Positions 44,209 through 52,256 of a stretch of 64,000 nt of DNA are shown here, in pieces; within the stretch, counting starts at the first letter, position 1, and each line of letters starts with the position of its first letter. The notes beneath the pieces were generated by a model that was not told the DNA's origin, did not search any database, and saw nothing but the letters and a program-made list of their open reading frames with translations. The stretch is from Flavobacterium sp. N3904 (lineage in GTDB: Bacteria > Bacteroidota > Bacteroidia > Flavobacteriales > Flavobacteriaceae): assembly GCF_025947305.1 (NCBI RefSeq), contig NZ_CP110009.1, positions 1,426,001 to 1,490,000 of the forward strand, given 5' to 3'. A program made the translations under genes and the position numbers.

Positions 44209-45464
44209 GTCAAAAATGGTTGGTAAAAAAGCTGTAGTGCATTGTAAAATATGATGTTTCCAGAAGTTTATTGAAATTCGTTTCAATAAACTTTTTTTAT
44301 TTATGAAAAACTCAAAAAAAAGTTGTCTAACTTGCAAAAGCCTTCAAACTATTAAATGGGGAATAAAAAAAAACAAACAGCGATTTAAGTGTAAAAATTG
44401 TGATGAATTATTCATCTCTAGTAATAAATCAGTTTCGGATTCTAATAAAGAAATCTGGTTTAAGAATTGGATAATTGGCAAAGATACTTTTGATAAAATA
44501 TCACTTGAATCTGGATACAGTAAAAGTACATTACAGCGTTATTTTTCTAAAATGTTGCGCAAAGCACCAGTTCTAGAGTTCAATTCTACTTATGAAATTT
44601 ATTTAGTCCTGGATTGAACCTATTTCCCAAATCATATTTGCTTAGTAGTTTATAGAAGTTTTCATTTAAAGTTGACATAATTTTATCGAATAACTGATGG
44701 AGAGCATTTCGAGGAGATTGCAGAAGACTTACAGAATTTATTGAATCTAGGAATTAAAATAAAAAGTATCACTTCAGATGATGATAAATCCTCAATAAAA
44801 GCCATCAAGAAAATTTGTCCCAAAGTGCCTTTTCAAAGATGTTTGGTACGTATATCAAGGATGTGCAGAATATGGCTTACACAGAATCTTAAACACAAAT
44901 CTGGCTTTGAACTCAAACAAATAGCAGTCAAAATTCATCATATTAATTCTGAATACAAACGTCAATTATGGCTTATGGAACTCATTCGATGGGAAGAAGA
45001 GTATAGCGATTTTATTAATCAAAAATCATACAATATTGAAACTGGGAGATATTGGGATACTCATAAAATGGTAGAAGATCATTTGGCGTAATTAAAAAAA
45101 GCATTACCAAATATGTTTCTTTATTTAAAAGATGATAAAATACCAAACTCAACAAACTCTTTAGAATCATTTTTTAGACCTTTAAAAGGTAATCTAAATG
45201 TTCACAGAGGATTAAGCTTTGACAATAAAAAGAATTTTTTGAAATGGTATTTGTATTATAAAAATCAAATCAACAAGTAGGTTTTCTTTAGCCATTGAGT
45301 AGCCAAAAAATGCATAAAAAAAGGGCAGATTGAACTGCTCTCATTTTTCGTATGTAAATCAAATTTATTGCTAGTTGGTTGCTACTCAGCAGAGCCAATG
45401 TCCTCTTTAATTTGATATGGTAAGTTAGTTAATTCAAAATAAAAAATTATCAACCATTTTTGAC
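44209..45464 (+). mobile_element. Insertion sequence with inactive transposase
   Basis: Terminal inverted repeats bound the element: GTCAAAAATGGTTGGTAA at 44209-44226 and the complement of GTCAAAAATGGTTGATAA at 45447-45464, with one mismatch in 18. The element is 1256 bp and holds one transposase frame. I see no clear target-site duplication. The right side also carries TGAGTAGC/GCTACTCA arms and a GGGCAG/CTGCTC hairpin (45323-45340). The family is not certain. Confidence 0.8.
44303..45280 (+). pseudogene. DDE transposase interrupted by three in-frame stop codons
   Basis: One continuous reading frame of 326 codons. It has a zinc-finger N-terminus (CLTCKSLQ...RFKCKNCDELF), a helix-turn-helix (TFDKISLESGYSKSTLQRYF) and DDE residues in LVLD, ITSDDDKS and NSLESFF, and ends HRGLSFDNKKNFLKWYLYYKNQINK. 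Stops interrupt it at 44615-44617 (TGA), 44678-44680 (TAA) and 45089-45091 (TAA), without any frameshift. Single-base changes (for example GGA to TGA and CAA to TAA) would explain them. The protein is probably not made. Confidence 0.85.
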
Positions 45465-45527
45465 CATATTACCAACAAAAAAATACTTATTTAATAAGTC
45501 TTTTTTTTGTTTCTGATTGTTTTCTAA

Positions 45528-46118
45528 CTAGTGCTTATTACCATACAATCTAGAAACATATTTTCCAATTACATCAAATTCCAAATTGACTTTAGTTCCT
45601 ACCACAAAAGAATGAAAATTAGTATGTTCGTAAGTATAAGGTATGATGGCTACACTAAAATTGGACTCTCCAGAATCTACAACTGTCAAACTAACTCCAT
45701 TTACTGTAATTGAACCCTTTTCAATTGTGATATTCGATAAAAACGGGTCATATTCAAAAGTATAAAACCAACTCCCATTAGTTTCTTTTACCAAAATACA
45801 AGTCCCTATTTGATCGACATGACCCTGTACAATATGACCATCCAGTCGGTCGCCTAATTTCATTGCTCTTTCTAAATTAACACTATCTCCTATTTTCCAA
45901 TTTGAAAGATTCGTCTTTTTGATTGTTTCACCAATAGCAGTAACCGTATAGGACCGATCAACAATAGCTACAACCGTTAAACATATTCCATTATGAGCGA
46001 CACTTTGGTCAATTTTCAATTCTTCAGTGATAGAAGAATTAATGGTGATATGAATATTATCTTGCTCTTTTTTAATGTCTTGGACAATTCCAAGCGTTTC
46101 AATAATTCCTGTAAACAT
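45528..46118 (-). CDS. ribE: Riboflavin synthase alpha chain
   Basis: A 196-residue enzyme that dismutates two lumazine molecules to riboflavin. The family N-terminus MFTGIIETLGIV sets the start at 46118; the open frame extends further upstream but would run into the divergent pdxA. The two lumazine-binding repeats have SVAHNGICLTVV and GSITVNGVSLTVVD. GHIVQGHVDQIG is also present. It is divergent from pdxA. Confidence 0.95.
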   Translation of the reverse strand: MFTGIIETLGIVQDIKKEQDNIHITINSSITEELKIDQSVAHNGICLTVVAIVDRSYTVTAIGETIKKTNLSNWKIGDSVNLERAMKLGDRLDGHIVQGHVDQIGTCILVKETNGSWFYTFEYDPFLSNITIEKGSITVNGVSLTVVDSGESNFSVAIIPYTYEHTNFHSFVVGTKVNLEFDVIGKYVSRLYGNKH

Positions 46119-46135
46119 TTCTTGTTTTATTTTAC

Positions 46136-46143
46136 TAAATTTG
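46136..46143 (+). promoter_or_regulatory. -7 box TAAATTTG of pdxA
   Basis: An exact TAnnTTTG match in the short ribE-pdxA intergenic region, 36 nt before the pdxA start. No convincing -33 element. Confidence 0.4.
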
Positions 46144-46179
46144 CACTTCAAAATTAGCAATAAATAACTAGAGGACATT

Positions 46180-47226
46180 ATGAAAAAAGCAGAAAATATA
46201 ATCGTAGGAATTTCAATAGGAGATTTAAACGGTATTGGAAGCGAAGTAGTTCTAAAAACATTTGAAGATTCCCGAATGTTAGAACTTTGTACACCAGTTA
46301 TTTTTGCTAATGTGAAAATACTTTCTTTTATCAGGAAAAATTTTGAATCTACCATTGCACTTCACGGAATTGACAAACTAGACCAAATTGTGATAGGAAA
46401 AATAAATGTTTTCAATGTTTGGAGAGAAGGCGTTGATTTAAACCCAGGAACAAACGACGAGAAAATAGGCGAATATGCCATAAAATCTTTTTTAGCTGCC
46501 ACCAAAGCTTTAAAAGAAGGTATAATTGACGTATTGGTAACAGCTCCTATAAACAAATACAACATTCAATCAGACGAATTTAAATTTCCTGGCCATACTG
46601 ATTATTTAGATCAGGAATTAGAGGGCAATGCCTTGATGTTGATGGTGCAAGACAATTTGAGGGTTGGTTTGTTAACAGACCATATCCCATTAAACGAAGT
46701 TGCAGCCCACTTAACAGAAGAATTAATTATAAAAAAAATCGAAACCATAAAACAATCTTTAATTCAAGATTTTAGTATTAATAAACCAAAAATTGCCGTT
46801 TTAGGTTTAAATCCACATTGTGGAGATGGCGGAGTTATTGGAACTGAAGATGATGCAATACTAAAACCGGCATTAAAAAAAATATTCGAAAAAGGTACCT
46901 TAGTATTTGGTCCATTTGCAGCCGATGGTTTTTTTGGAAGCAATCAATACGAAAAATACGATGCCATTATTGCTACCTATCATGATCAAGGATTAATTCC
47001 TTTCAAAACGTTGTCTTTCGGAAATGGAGTAAATTACACGGCTGGTCTAAATAAAATAAGAACATCTCCAGATCACGGAACTGCTTATGATATTGCAGGA
47101 AAAAATAAAGCCGACTATAATTCTTTCAAAGAGGCGGTTTATCTTGCAATTGATATTTATAATTCTAGAAATCAATACGCCGAAATCAGTCAGAAACCCC
47201 TAAAAACAAAAGAAAAGCAGTTATAA
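46180..47226 (+). CDS. pdxA: 4-hydroxythreonine-4-phosphate dehydrogenase
   Basis: A 348-residue NAD enzyme of pyridoxal phosphate synthesis. Conserved parts are GISIGDLNGIGSEVVLKTF near the start, TAPINKYNIQS, the metal-binding His in FPGHTDYL, GLNPHCGDGGVIGTEDD, and ATYHDQGLIPFKTLSFGNGVNYTAGL with the second His/Asp set, then TSPDHGTAYDIAGK. No deletions are visible. It is followed by the yceD promoter. Confidence 0.96.
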   Translation: MKKAENIIVGISIGDLNGIGSEVVLKTFEDSRMLELCTPVIFANVKILSFIRKNFESTIALHGIDKLDQIVIGKINVFNVWREGVDLNPGTNDEKIGEYAIKSFLAATKALKEGIIDVLVTAPINKYNIQSDEFKFPGHTDYLDQELEGNALMLMVQDNLRVGLLTDHIPLNEVAAHLTEELIIKKIETIKQSLIQDFSINKPKIAVLGLNPHCGDGGVIGTEDDAILKPALKKIFEKGTLVFGPFAADGFFGSNQYEKYDAIIATYHDQGLIPFKTLSFGNGVNYTAGLNKIRTSPDHGTAYDIAGKNKADYNSFKEAVYLAIDIYNSRNQYAEISQKPLKTKEKQL

Positions 47227-47269
47227 ACAAAAAAAGGTGAATAACATTATTAGATTTACAATATTTTTA

Positions 47270-47277
47270 TATCTTTG
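47270..47277 (+). promoter_or_regulatory. -7 box TATCTTTG of the yceD-rpmF unit
   Basis: An exact TAnnTTTG match 33 nt before the yceD start. The -33 region reads TTAT rather than TTTG. Confidence 0.5.
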
Positions 47278-47310
47278 CACTCCCGAAGTTTAGGGCAAAT
47301 TGTTGTTGAA

Positions 47311-47862
47311 ATGAGCAAGACAAAAGATTATTTAATTCCTTTCGTAGGATTGAAGCTAGGGAAACATAAATTTGAGTATCAAATAAATAATGCGTTCTTT
47401 GAAATCTTTGATTATAATGAATTTCAAAATTCAGACATCAAAGTAAATGTAGTTTTAGACAAAAAGAGTACGCTGTTAGAAATTAGTTTCAAGCATGAAG
47501 GAACAATAAATGTTCCGTGTGATCTTACAAGTGAAGATTTTGATTTGCCTATAAAAGGAAAAATGAAATTAATTGTTAGATTTGGTGATGCTTTTAACAA
47601 TGATAATGAAGAGTTGTTAATTTTGCCCTTTGGTGAATTTGAAATTGATATTGCTCAATACATTTATGAAATGATAGTGCTTTCAGTTCCATTAAGAAGG
47701 GTACACCCTGGAATTAAAGACGGAAGTTTAAAAACAGAAGCTTTGACAAAACTGAAAGAATTAACAATTAAAGAGCAAAAAAAAGAGATTAAAAAAGAAG
47801 AAAAAGAAGAAAATATTGACCCACGATGGGACAAATTAAAGCAACTATTAACGGATAAATAA
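47311..47862 (+). CDS. DUF177 (YceD-like) protein
   Basis: A 183-residue protein of the family usually encoded directly before rpmF; in other bacteria YceD is linked to 23S rRNA. Two conserved blocks are visible: LEISFKHEGTINVPCDLTSEDFDLPI and DIAQYIYEMIVLSVPLRRVHPG. A Lys/Glu-rich linker and WDKLKQLL end follow. ATG 47311 is used; an upstream in-frame start would overlap the promoter. It is 9 bp from rpmF. Confidence 0.9.
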   Translation: MSKTKDYLIPFVGLKLGKHKFEYQINNAFFEIFDYNEFQNSDIKVNVVLDKKSTLLEISFKHEGTINVPCDLTSEDFDLPIKGKMKLIVRFGDAFNNDNEELLILPFGEFEIDIAQYIYEMIVLSVPLRRVHPGIKDGSLKTEALTKLKELTIKEQKKEIKKEEKEENIDPRWDKLKQLLTDK

Positions 47863-47871
47863 TATAGTAAA

Positions 47872-48066
47872 ATGGCACATCCAAAGAGAAAAATCTCGAA
47901 AACAAGAAGAGATAAGAGAAGAACACATTATAAAGCTACTGTAGCTCAAATCGCTACTTGTCCAATCACTGGAGAAGCACATTTATACCACAGAGCCTAC
48001 TGGCATGAAGGGAAAATGTACTACAGAGGACAAGTTGTTATAGATAAATCTGTAGCTCTTGCTTAA
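47872..48066 (+). CDS. rpmF: Ribosomal protein L32
   Basis: 64 residues beginning [20 protein letters not shown], the standard L32 N-terminus, with the Cys/His segment [14 protein letters not shown] and the C-terminal [10 protein letters not shown]. One internal Cys is seen, so the full four-Cys zinc site of some L32 forms is absent. It is in the conserved order yceD-rpmF-fabH-accB-accC, with a strong terminator between rpmF and fabH. Confidence 0.97.
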   Translation: MAHPKRKISKTRRDKRRTHYKATVAQIATCPITGEAHLYHRAYWHEGKMYYRGQVVIDKSVALA

Positions 48067-48089
48067 TACATTTTTGTAAATAATATTGG

Positions 48090-48117
48090 AACTCTCACCT
48101 AGTGAGAGTTTTTTTTG
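48090..48117 (+). terminator. Terminator of rpmF
   Basis: AACTCTCAC and GTGAGAGTT form a perfect 9-bp stem with a CTA loop and a T-run. Confidence 0.9.
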
Positions 48118-48211
48118 TTGTTTATAATTTACATTAAATAAGAAACACTAAAACAATTAGTTTGGTTTTTTTATTGTAATTTTAAAGACTTTTAAAAATT
48201 TTTCAAATGGT

Positions 48212-48219
48212 TACATTTG
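48212..48219 (+). promoter_or_regulatory. -7 box TACATTTG of the fabH-acc unit
   Basis: An exact TAnnTTTG match 20 nt before the fabH start. Confidence 0.5.
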
Positions 48220-48239
48220 ACAATAAATATTAGCATTAA

Positions 48240-49238
48240 ATGAGTACAATTACAGCCGCAATTACCGCAGTTGGTGGTTATGTTCCAGACTTCGTTCTTT
48301 CAAACAAAGTACTTGAAACCATGGTAGATACAAATGACGAATGGATAACAACACGCACAGGAATTAAAGAAAGAAGAATTTTAAAAGACAGTAGCAAAGG
48401 AACTTCTTTTTTAGCTATAAAAGCTGCACAAGATTTAATAGCCAAAGCAAATATTGACCCTCTAGAAATAGATTTAATTATAATGGCAACTGCAACTGCA
48501 GATATGCCAGTTGCATCAACAGGAGTATATGTAGCTACAGAAATAGGCGCCACAAATGCTTTTGCATATGATTTGCAGGCAGCATGTTCCAGTTTTTTAT
48601 ATGGAATGTCTACTGCTGCAGCCTATATTCAATCAGGGAGATATAAAAAAGTATTATTAATTGGAGCAGATAAAATGTCTTCAATAGTAGATTACAAAGA
48701 CAGAGCCACTTGTATTATATTTGGAGATGGTGCTGGTGCAGTTCTGTTTGAACCTAATTATGAAGGATATGGTCTGCAAGATGAATATTTACGAAGCGAT
48801 GGTCTAGGCCGAGATTTCTTAAAGATTCCGGCAGGGGGATCCATTCTTCCTACCTCGCTAGAAACGGTTAATGACAATAAACACAACATTATTCAAGATG
48901 GCAAGACAGTATTTAAATATGCTGTAACCAATATGGCCGATGCCAGTGAATTGATTCTAAAAAGAAACAATTTGACTAATCAAGATGTTAATTGGTTAGT
49001 TCCTCATCAAGCCAACAAACGAATTATAGATGCGACTGCCAGCAGAATGAATTTAGAAGATTCAAAAGTATTGATGAATATTGAAAAATACGGAAACACT
49101 ACTTCGGCAACTTTACCTTTAGTATTATATGATTTTGAACATCTTTTCAAAAAAGGAGACACTATCATTTTTGCTGCTTTTGGCGGTGGATTTACTTGGG
49201 GATCAATTTACTTAACTTGGGCCTACGATAAAAAATAA
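48240..49238 (+). CDS. fabH: 3-oxoacyl-ACP synthase III
   Basis: A 332-residue condensing enzyme that starts fatty-acid synthesis from acyl-CoA and malonyl-ACP. The catalytic Cys116 is in LQAACSSFLYG, His in VPHQANKRIID and Asn in EKYGNTTSATLP. EWITTRTGIKERR near 35-46 is the usual N-terminal signature, and FGDGAGAVLFEP is present. accB begins 22 bp downstream. Confidence 0.97.
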   Translation: MSTITAAITAVGGYVPDFVLSNKVLETMVDTNDEWITTRTGIKERRILKDSSKGTSFLAIKAAQDLIAKANIDPLEIDLIIMATATADMPVASTGVYVATEIGATNAFAYDLQAACSSFLYGMSTAAAYIQSGRYKKVLLIGADKMSSIVDYKDRATCIIFGDGAGAVLFEPNYEGYGLQDEYLRSDGLGRDFLKIPAGGSILPTSLETVNDNKHNIIQDGKTVFKYAVTNMADASELILKRNNLTNQDVNWLVPHQANKRIIDATASRMNLEDSKVLMNIEKYGNTTSATLPLVLYDFEHLFKKGDTIIFAAFGGGFTWGSIYLTWAYDKK

Positions 49239-49260
49239 AATAAACTAAAAAGAAATAATT

Positions 49261-49740
49261 ATGGATTTAAAAGAAATTCAAAATCTAATCAAATTTGTAG
49301 CAAATTCAGGTGTTGCAGAAGTAAAATTAGAAATGGACGATGTTAAAATCACCATCAGAACTACTTTAGAAGGAAGCACTACTGAAACTACTTATGTGCA
49401 ACAATTGCCTGCTCAAAATGCCCTTCAACAAGCCGTTGCCCCTCAACAAATTGCTCCGGCAGCAGCAGCTCCAGAAGTTGCAGTAGTAGAAAATGCACAC
49501 TTCATTACCATCAAATCACCAATTATTGGTACTTTTTATAGAAAACCCTCTCCAGACAAACCAATGTTTGTTGAAGTAGGTAGTACTATTGCAAAAGGAG
49601 ATGTTCTTTGTGTAATTGAAGCAATGAAATTATTCAACGAAATTGAATCTGAAATATCTGGTAAAATTGTTAAAGTTTTGGTGGATGATATGTCTCCAGT
49701 AGAATTTGACCAACCTTTATTCTTAGTAGATCCATCATAA
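49261..49740 (+). CDS. accB: Biotin carboxyl carrier protein of acetyl-CoA carboxylase
   Basis: 159 residues. An N-terminal helical part ([21 protein letters not shown]) leads to a Pro/Ala/Gln linker (about 48-76) and the biotinyl domain. The biotin-accepting residue is Lys123 in [12 protein letters not shown]. It carries the carboxyl group between AccC and the transferase subunits. Order fabH-accB-accC supports a lipid operon. Confidence 0.97.
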   Translation: MDLKEIQNLIKFVANSGVAEVKLEMDDVKITIRTTLEGSTTETTYVQQLPAQNALQQAVAPQQIAPAAAAPEVAVVENAHFITIKSPIIGTFYRKPSPDKPMFVEVGSTIAKGDVLCVIEAMKLFNEIESEISGKIVKVLVDDMSPVEFDQPLFLVDPS

Positions 49741-49742
49741 GG

Positions 49743-49891
49743 AATTATAAATTATAAATTATAAATTATAAATAAATTAAATGCCTTGCGTTTGCTTATT
49801 TAGAATTTATGATTAATAATTAAAATTTAAATCTTCCTTGTTCTTTGAGAAGAATTTAAAATTTATAATTCATAATTTAAAATTTAAAATT
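49743..49891. repeat. AT-only tandem repeat spacer between accB and accC
   Basis: Four tandem copies of TTATAAA begin at about 49745. Further on, runs such as AATTTAAAATTTATAATTC occur up to the accC start and can pair with the first part. No gene lies here. The accB-accC gap is much larger than usual within an operon. Confidence 0.7.
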
Positions 49892-51238
49892 ATGTTTAAA
49901 AAAATACTAATAGCCAATAGAGGAGAAATCGCGCTTCGTATTATCAGAACATGTAAGGAAATGGGTATAAAAACAGTAGCCGTTTATTCTACTGCCGATG
50001 CTGAAAGTTTGCATGTGAAGTTTGCCGATGAAGCCGTATGTATAGGGCCGCCTCCTAGTAATTTGTCTTATTTAAAAATGTCAAATATAATTGCTGCTGC
50101 CGAAATTACAAACGCAGATGCAATACACCCAGGTTATGGATTCCTATCAGAAAACGCAAAATTTTCTAAAATTTGTCAAGAACACAATATAAAATTTATC
50201 GGTGCATCTCCTGAAATGATTGATCGCATGGGAGACAAAGCTTCTGCAAAATCAACTATGATTGAAGCTGGAGTTCCTTGTGTTCCTGGTTCAGTTGGAA
50301 TTTTAGAATCATTCGAACAGGCTGCAGAATTAGCCAATAAATTTGGATATCCTGTAATGCTAAAAGCAACTGCAGGTGGTGGAGGTAAAGGAATGAGAGC
50401 TGTTTGGGCTCCAGAAGATTTACTGAAAGCATGGGAAGGTGCGCGTCAAGAATCGGCTGCCGCTTTCGGAAATGACGGGATGTATCTTGAAAAATTAATT
50501 GAAGAACCACGTCATATCGAAATCCAAGTTGTTGGTGATTCTTACGGAAAAGCCTGTCACCTCTCAGAAAGAGACTGCTCTGTTCAACGTCGTCACCAAA
50601 AATTGACAGAAGAAACGCCTTCTCCGTTTATGACCGAAGAGTTGCGTTCTAAAATGGGCGAAGCTGCTGTAAAAGCTGCTGAATATATTAAATACGAAGG
50701 TGCTGGAACTGTAGAGTTTTTGGTAGACAAACACAGAAACTTTTACTTCATGGAAATGAATACTCGTATCCAAGTAGAACATCCTATTACTGAACAAGTA
50801 GTAGATTACGACTTAATTCGCGAACAAATACTCGTTGCAGCAGGTGTGCCAATTTCTGGAAGAAATTATTTACCACAATTGCACGCTATCGAATGTCGTA
50901 TTAATGCCGAAGATCCATACAACGACTTCAGACCGTCACCAGGAAAAATCACTACGCTTCATATGCCTGGTGGTCATGGAGTACGTCTTGACACACATGT
51001 GTATTCAGGCTATACGATTCCGCCAAATTACGATTCGATGATTGCAAAATTAATTACTACAGCCCAAACTCGTGAAGAAGCGATTAGTAAAATGAGAAGA
51101 GCACTAGACGAATTTGTGATTGAAGGAATTAAAACAACCATTCCATTCCACAGACAGTTGATGGATGATCCAAGATATATAGCTGGTGATTATACTACAG
51201 CTTTCATGGATACTTTTAAAATGAATGATCCGGAATAA
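49892..51238 (+). CDS. accC: Biotin carboxylase subunit of acetyl-CoA carboxylase
   Basis: A 448-residue ATP-grasp enzyme that carboxylates biotin on AccB. It begins [21 protein letters not shown], which fixes the start at 49892. GGGGKGMR (ATP loop), [14 protein letters not shown] [31 protein letters not shown] and [15 protein letters not shown] are all present. Length is normal. Confidence 0.98.
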   Translation: MFKKILIANRGEIALRIIRTCKEMGIKTVAVYSTADAESLHVKFADEAVCIGPPPSNLSYLKMSNIIAAAEITNADAIHPGYGFLSENAKFSKICQEHNIKFIGASPEMIDRMGDKASAKSTMIEAGVPCVPGSVGILESFEQAAELANKFGYPVMLKATAGGGGKGMRAVWAPEDLLKAWEGARQESAAAFGNDGMYLEKLIEEPRHIEIQVVGDSYGKACHLSERDCSVQRRHQKLTEETPSPFMTEELRSKMGEAAVKAAEYIKYEGAGTVEFLVDKHRNFYFMEMNTRIQVEHPITEQVVDYDLIREQILVAAGVPISGRNYLPQLHAIECRINAEDPYNDFRPSPGKITTLHMPGGHGVRLDTHVYSGYTIPPNYDSMIAKLITTAQTREEAISKMRRALDEFVIEGIKTTIPFHRQLMDDPRYIAGDYTTAFMDTFKMNDPE

Positions 51239-51251
51239 TAAATATTCACAT

Positions 51252-51294
51252 AAAAAGCAAAAACGACACCTTTTGGATGTCGTTTTTGCTTTTT
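51252..51294 (+). terminator. Terminator of accC
   Basis: A perfect 17-bp stem (AAAAAGCAAAAACGACA with its complement) around a 9-nt loop, with a T-rich end. Confidence 0.9.
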
Positions 51295-51301
51295 ATATAA
51301 A

Positions 51302-51339
51302 AAAATAGACGAACAAATCTAAATTCATCCGTCTATTTT
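51302..51339 (-). terminator. Terminator of the superoxide dismutase gene
   Basis: AAAATAGACG and CGTCTATTTT form a perfect 10-bp stem around an 18-nt loop, 21 bp past the stop on the minus strand. Confidence 0.65.
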
Positions 51340-51360
51340 CTATATTCTACTTTCTTCTAA

Positions 51361-51969
51361 CTATTTCTCAATAGCAAAACGTCTAGCTACTTCTGTCCAG
51401 TTAATTACATTAAAGAAAGCTTCAATATAATCTGGTCTTCTGTTTTGGTAGTGCAAGTAATAAGCATGTTCCCAAACATCCATTCCAAGAATTGGAGTTC
51501 CCTCGCAACCAATACCTGGCATCAAAGGATTGTCTTGATTAGGAGTTCCGCAAACATCGAGTTTGCCGCCTTTGTCAACACATAACCAAGCCCAACCTGA
51601 ACCAAATTGAGTAGCTCCAGCCTTAGCAAACTTTGCCTTAAATTCTTCAAAAGTTCCAAAAGAACTTTCAATAGCTTCGAGTAATTCGCCTGTTGGCAAT
51701 CCACCACCATTTGGAGACATAACAGTCCAAAACAAGTTGTGATTGTAAAATCCACCACCATTGTTACGTACAGCGGCATTCGTTTTGTCAAGGTTAATCA
51801 AGATATTTTCAATTGTTTTTCCTTCCAAATCCGTTCCAGCGATAGCCGCATTCAAATTTGTTGTGTAGGCATTGTGGTGCTTTGTATGGTGAATTTCCAT
51901 CGTACGAGCATCAATATGAGGTTCTAATGCGTCATACGCATAAGGTAATTGTGGTAATTCAAAAGCCAT
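51361..51969 (-). CDS. Superoxide dismutase, Fe/Mn family
   Basis: A 202-residue cytoplasmic enzyme that converts superoxide to peroxide and oxygen. Metal ligands are His27 ([11 protein letters not shown]), the His in [11 protein letters not shown], Asp and His in [35 protein letters not shown] and QDNPLMPG are conserved. Fe and Mn forms cannot be separated reliably by eye. Confidence 0.96.
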   Translation of the reverse strand: MAFELPQLPYAYDALEPHIDARTMEIHHTKHHNAYTTNLNAAIAGTDLEGKTIENILINLDKTNAAVRNNGGGFYNHNLFWTVMSPNGGGLPTGELLEAIESSFGTFEEFKAKFAKAGATQFGSGWAWLCVDKGGKLDVCGTPNQDNPLMPGIGCEGTPILGMDVWEHAYYLHYQNRRPDYIEAFFNVINWTEVARRFAIEK

Positions 51970-52004
51970 AATATAGTTGTTTAATGATTTATAAATATTT
52001 TATT

Positions 52005-52012
52005 CAAATTTA
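52005..52012 (-). promoter_or_regulatory. -7 box TAAATTTG of the superoxide dismutase gene
   Basis: An exact TAnnTTTG match on the minus strand, 36 nt before the start codon. Confidence 0.4.
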
Positions 52013-52112
52013 AACATTTAACTTTGGAATATAAAATTCTATTTTGTTATAATTTCATCAAATAAAATGATAATACAATTCTGATTTTATAAATCCGAGT
52101 AATTAGTAGCTA

Positions 52113-52193
52113 TTTCCTGCTATCCGTTTCAATCTTTTTATCCCGATGAAAAATCGGGATAAAAAGGATTTTCACTGCTATCAGGGCTAGGGC
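52113..52193. repeat. Dispersed intergenic repeat with variable central hairpin (copy B)
   Basis: TTCCTGCTATCCGTTTCAATC and AAAAAGGATTTT...CTATCAGGGCTAG flank the hairpin ATCCCGAT/ATCGGGAT. The flanks match copy A at 42971-43046; the hairpin does not. It occupies the space between the superoxide dismutase and the helicase gene, which has no other gene. Confidence 0.8.
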
Positions 52194-52256
52194 ATTAGGT
52201 ATTTTAGGAAATATTAGTAAAAATCAGAAATCTTTAATCAACAATATAAAATCCAA

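Noticed and set aside
46119..46355. N-terminal extension of riboflavin synthase
   Set aside because: The family starts with MFTGIIE at 46118, and the extension would overlap the divergent pdxA gene by over 170 bp.
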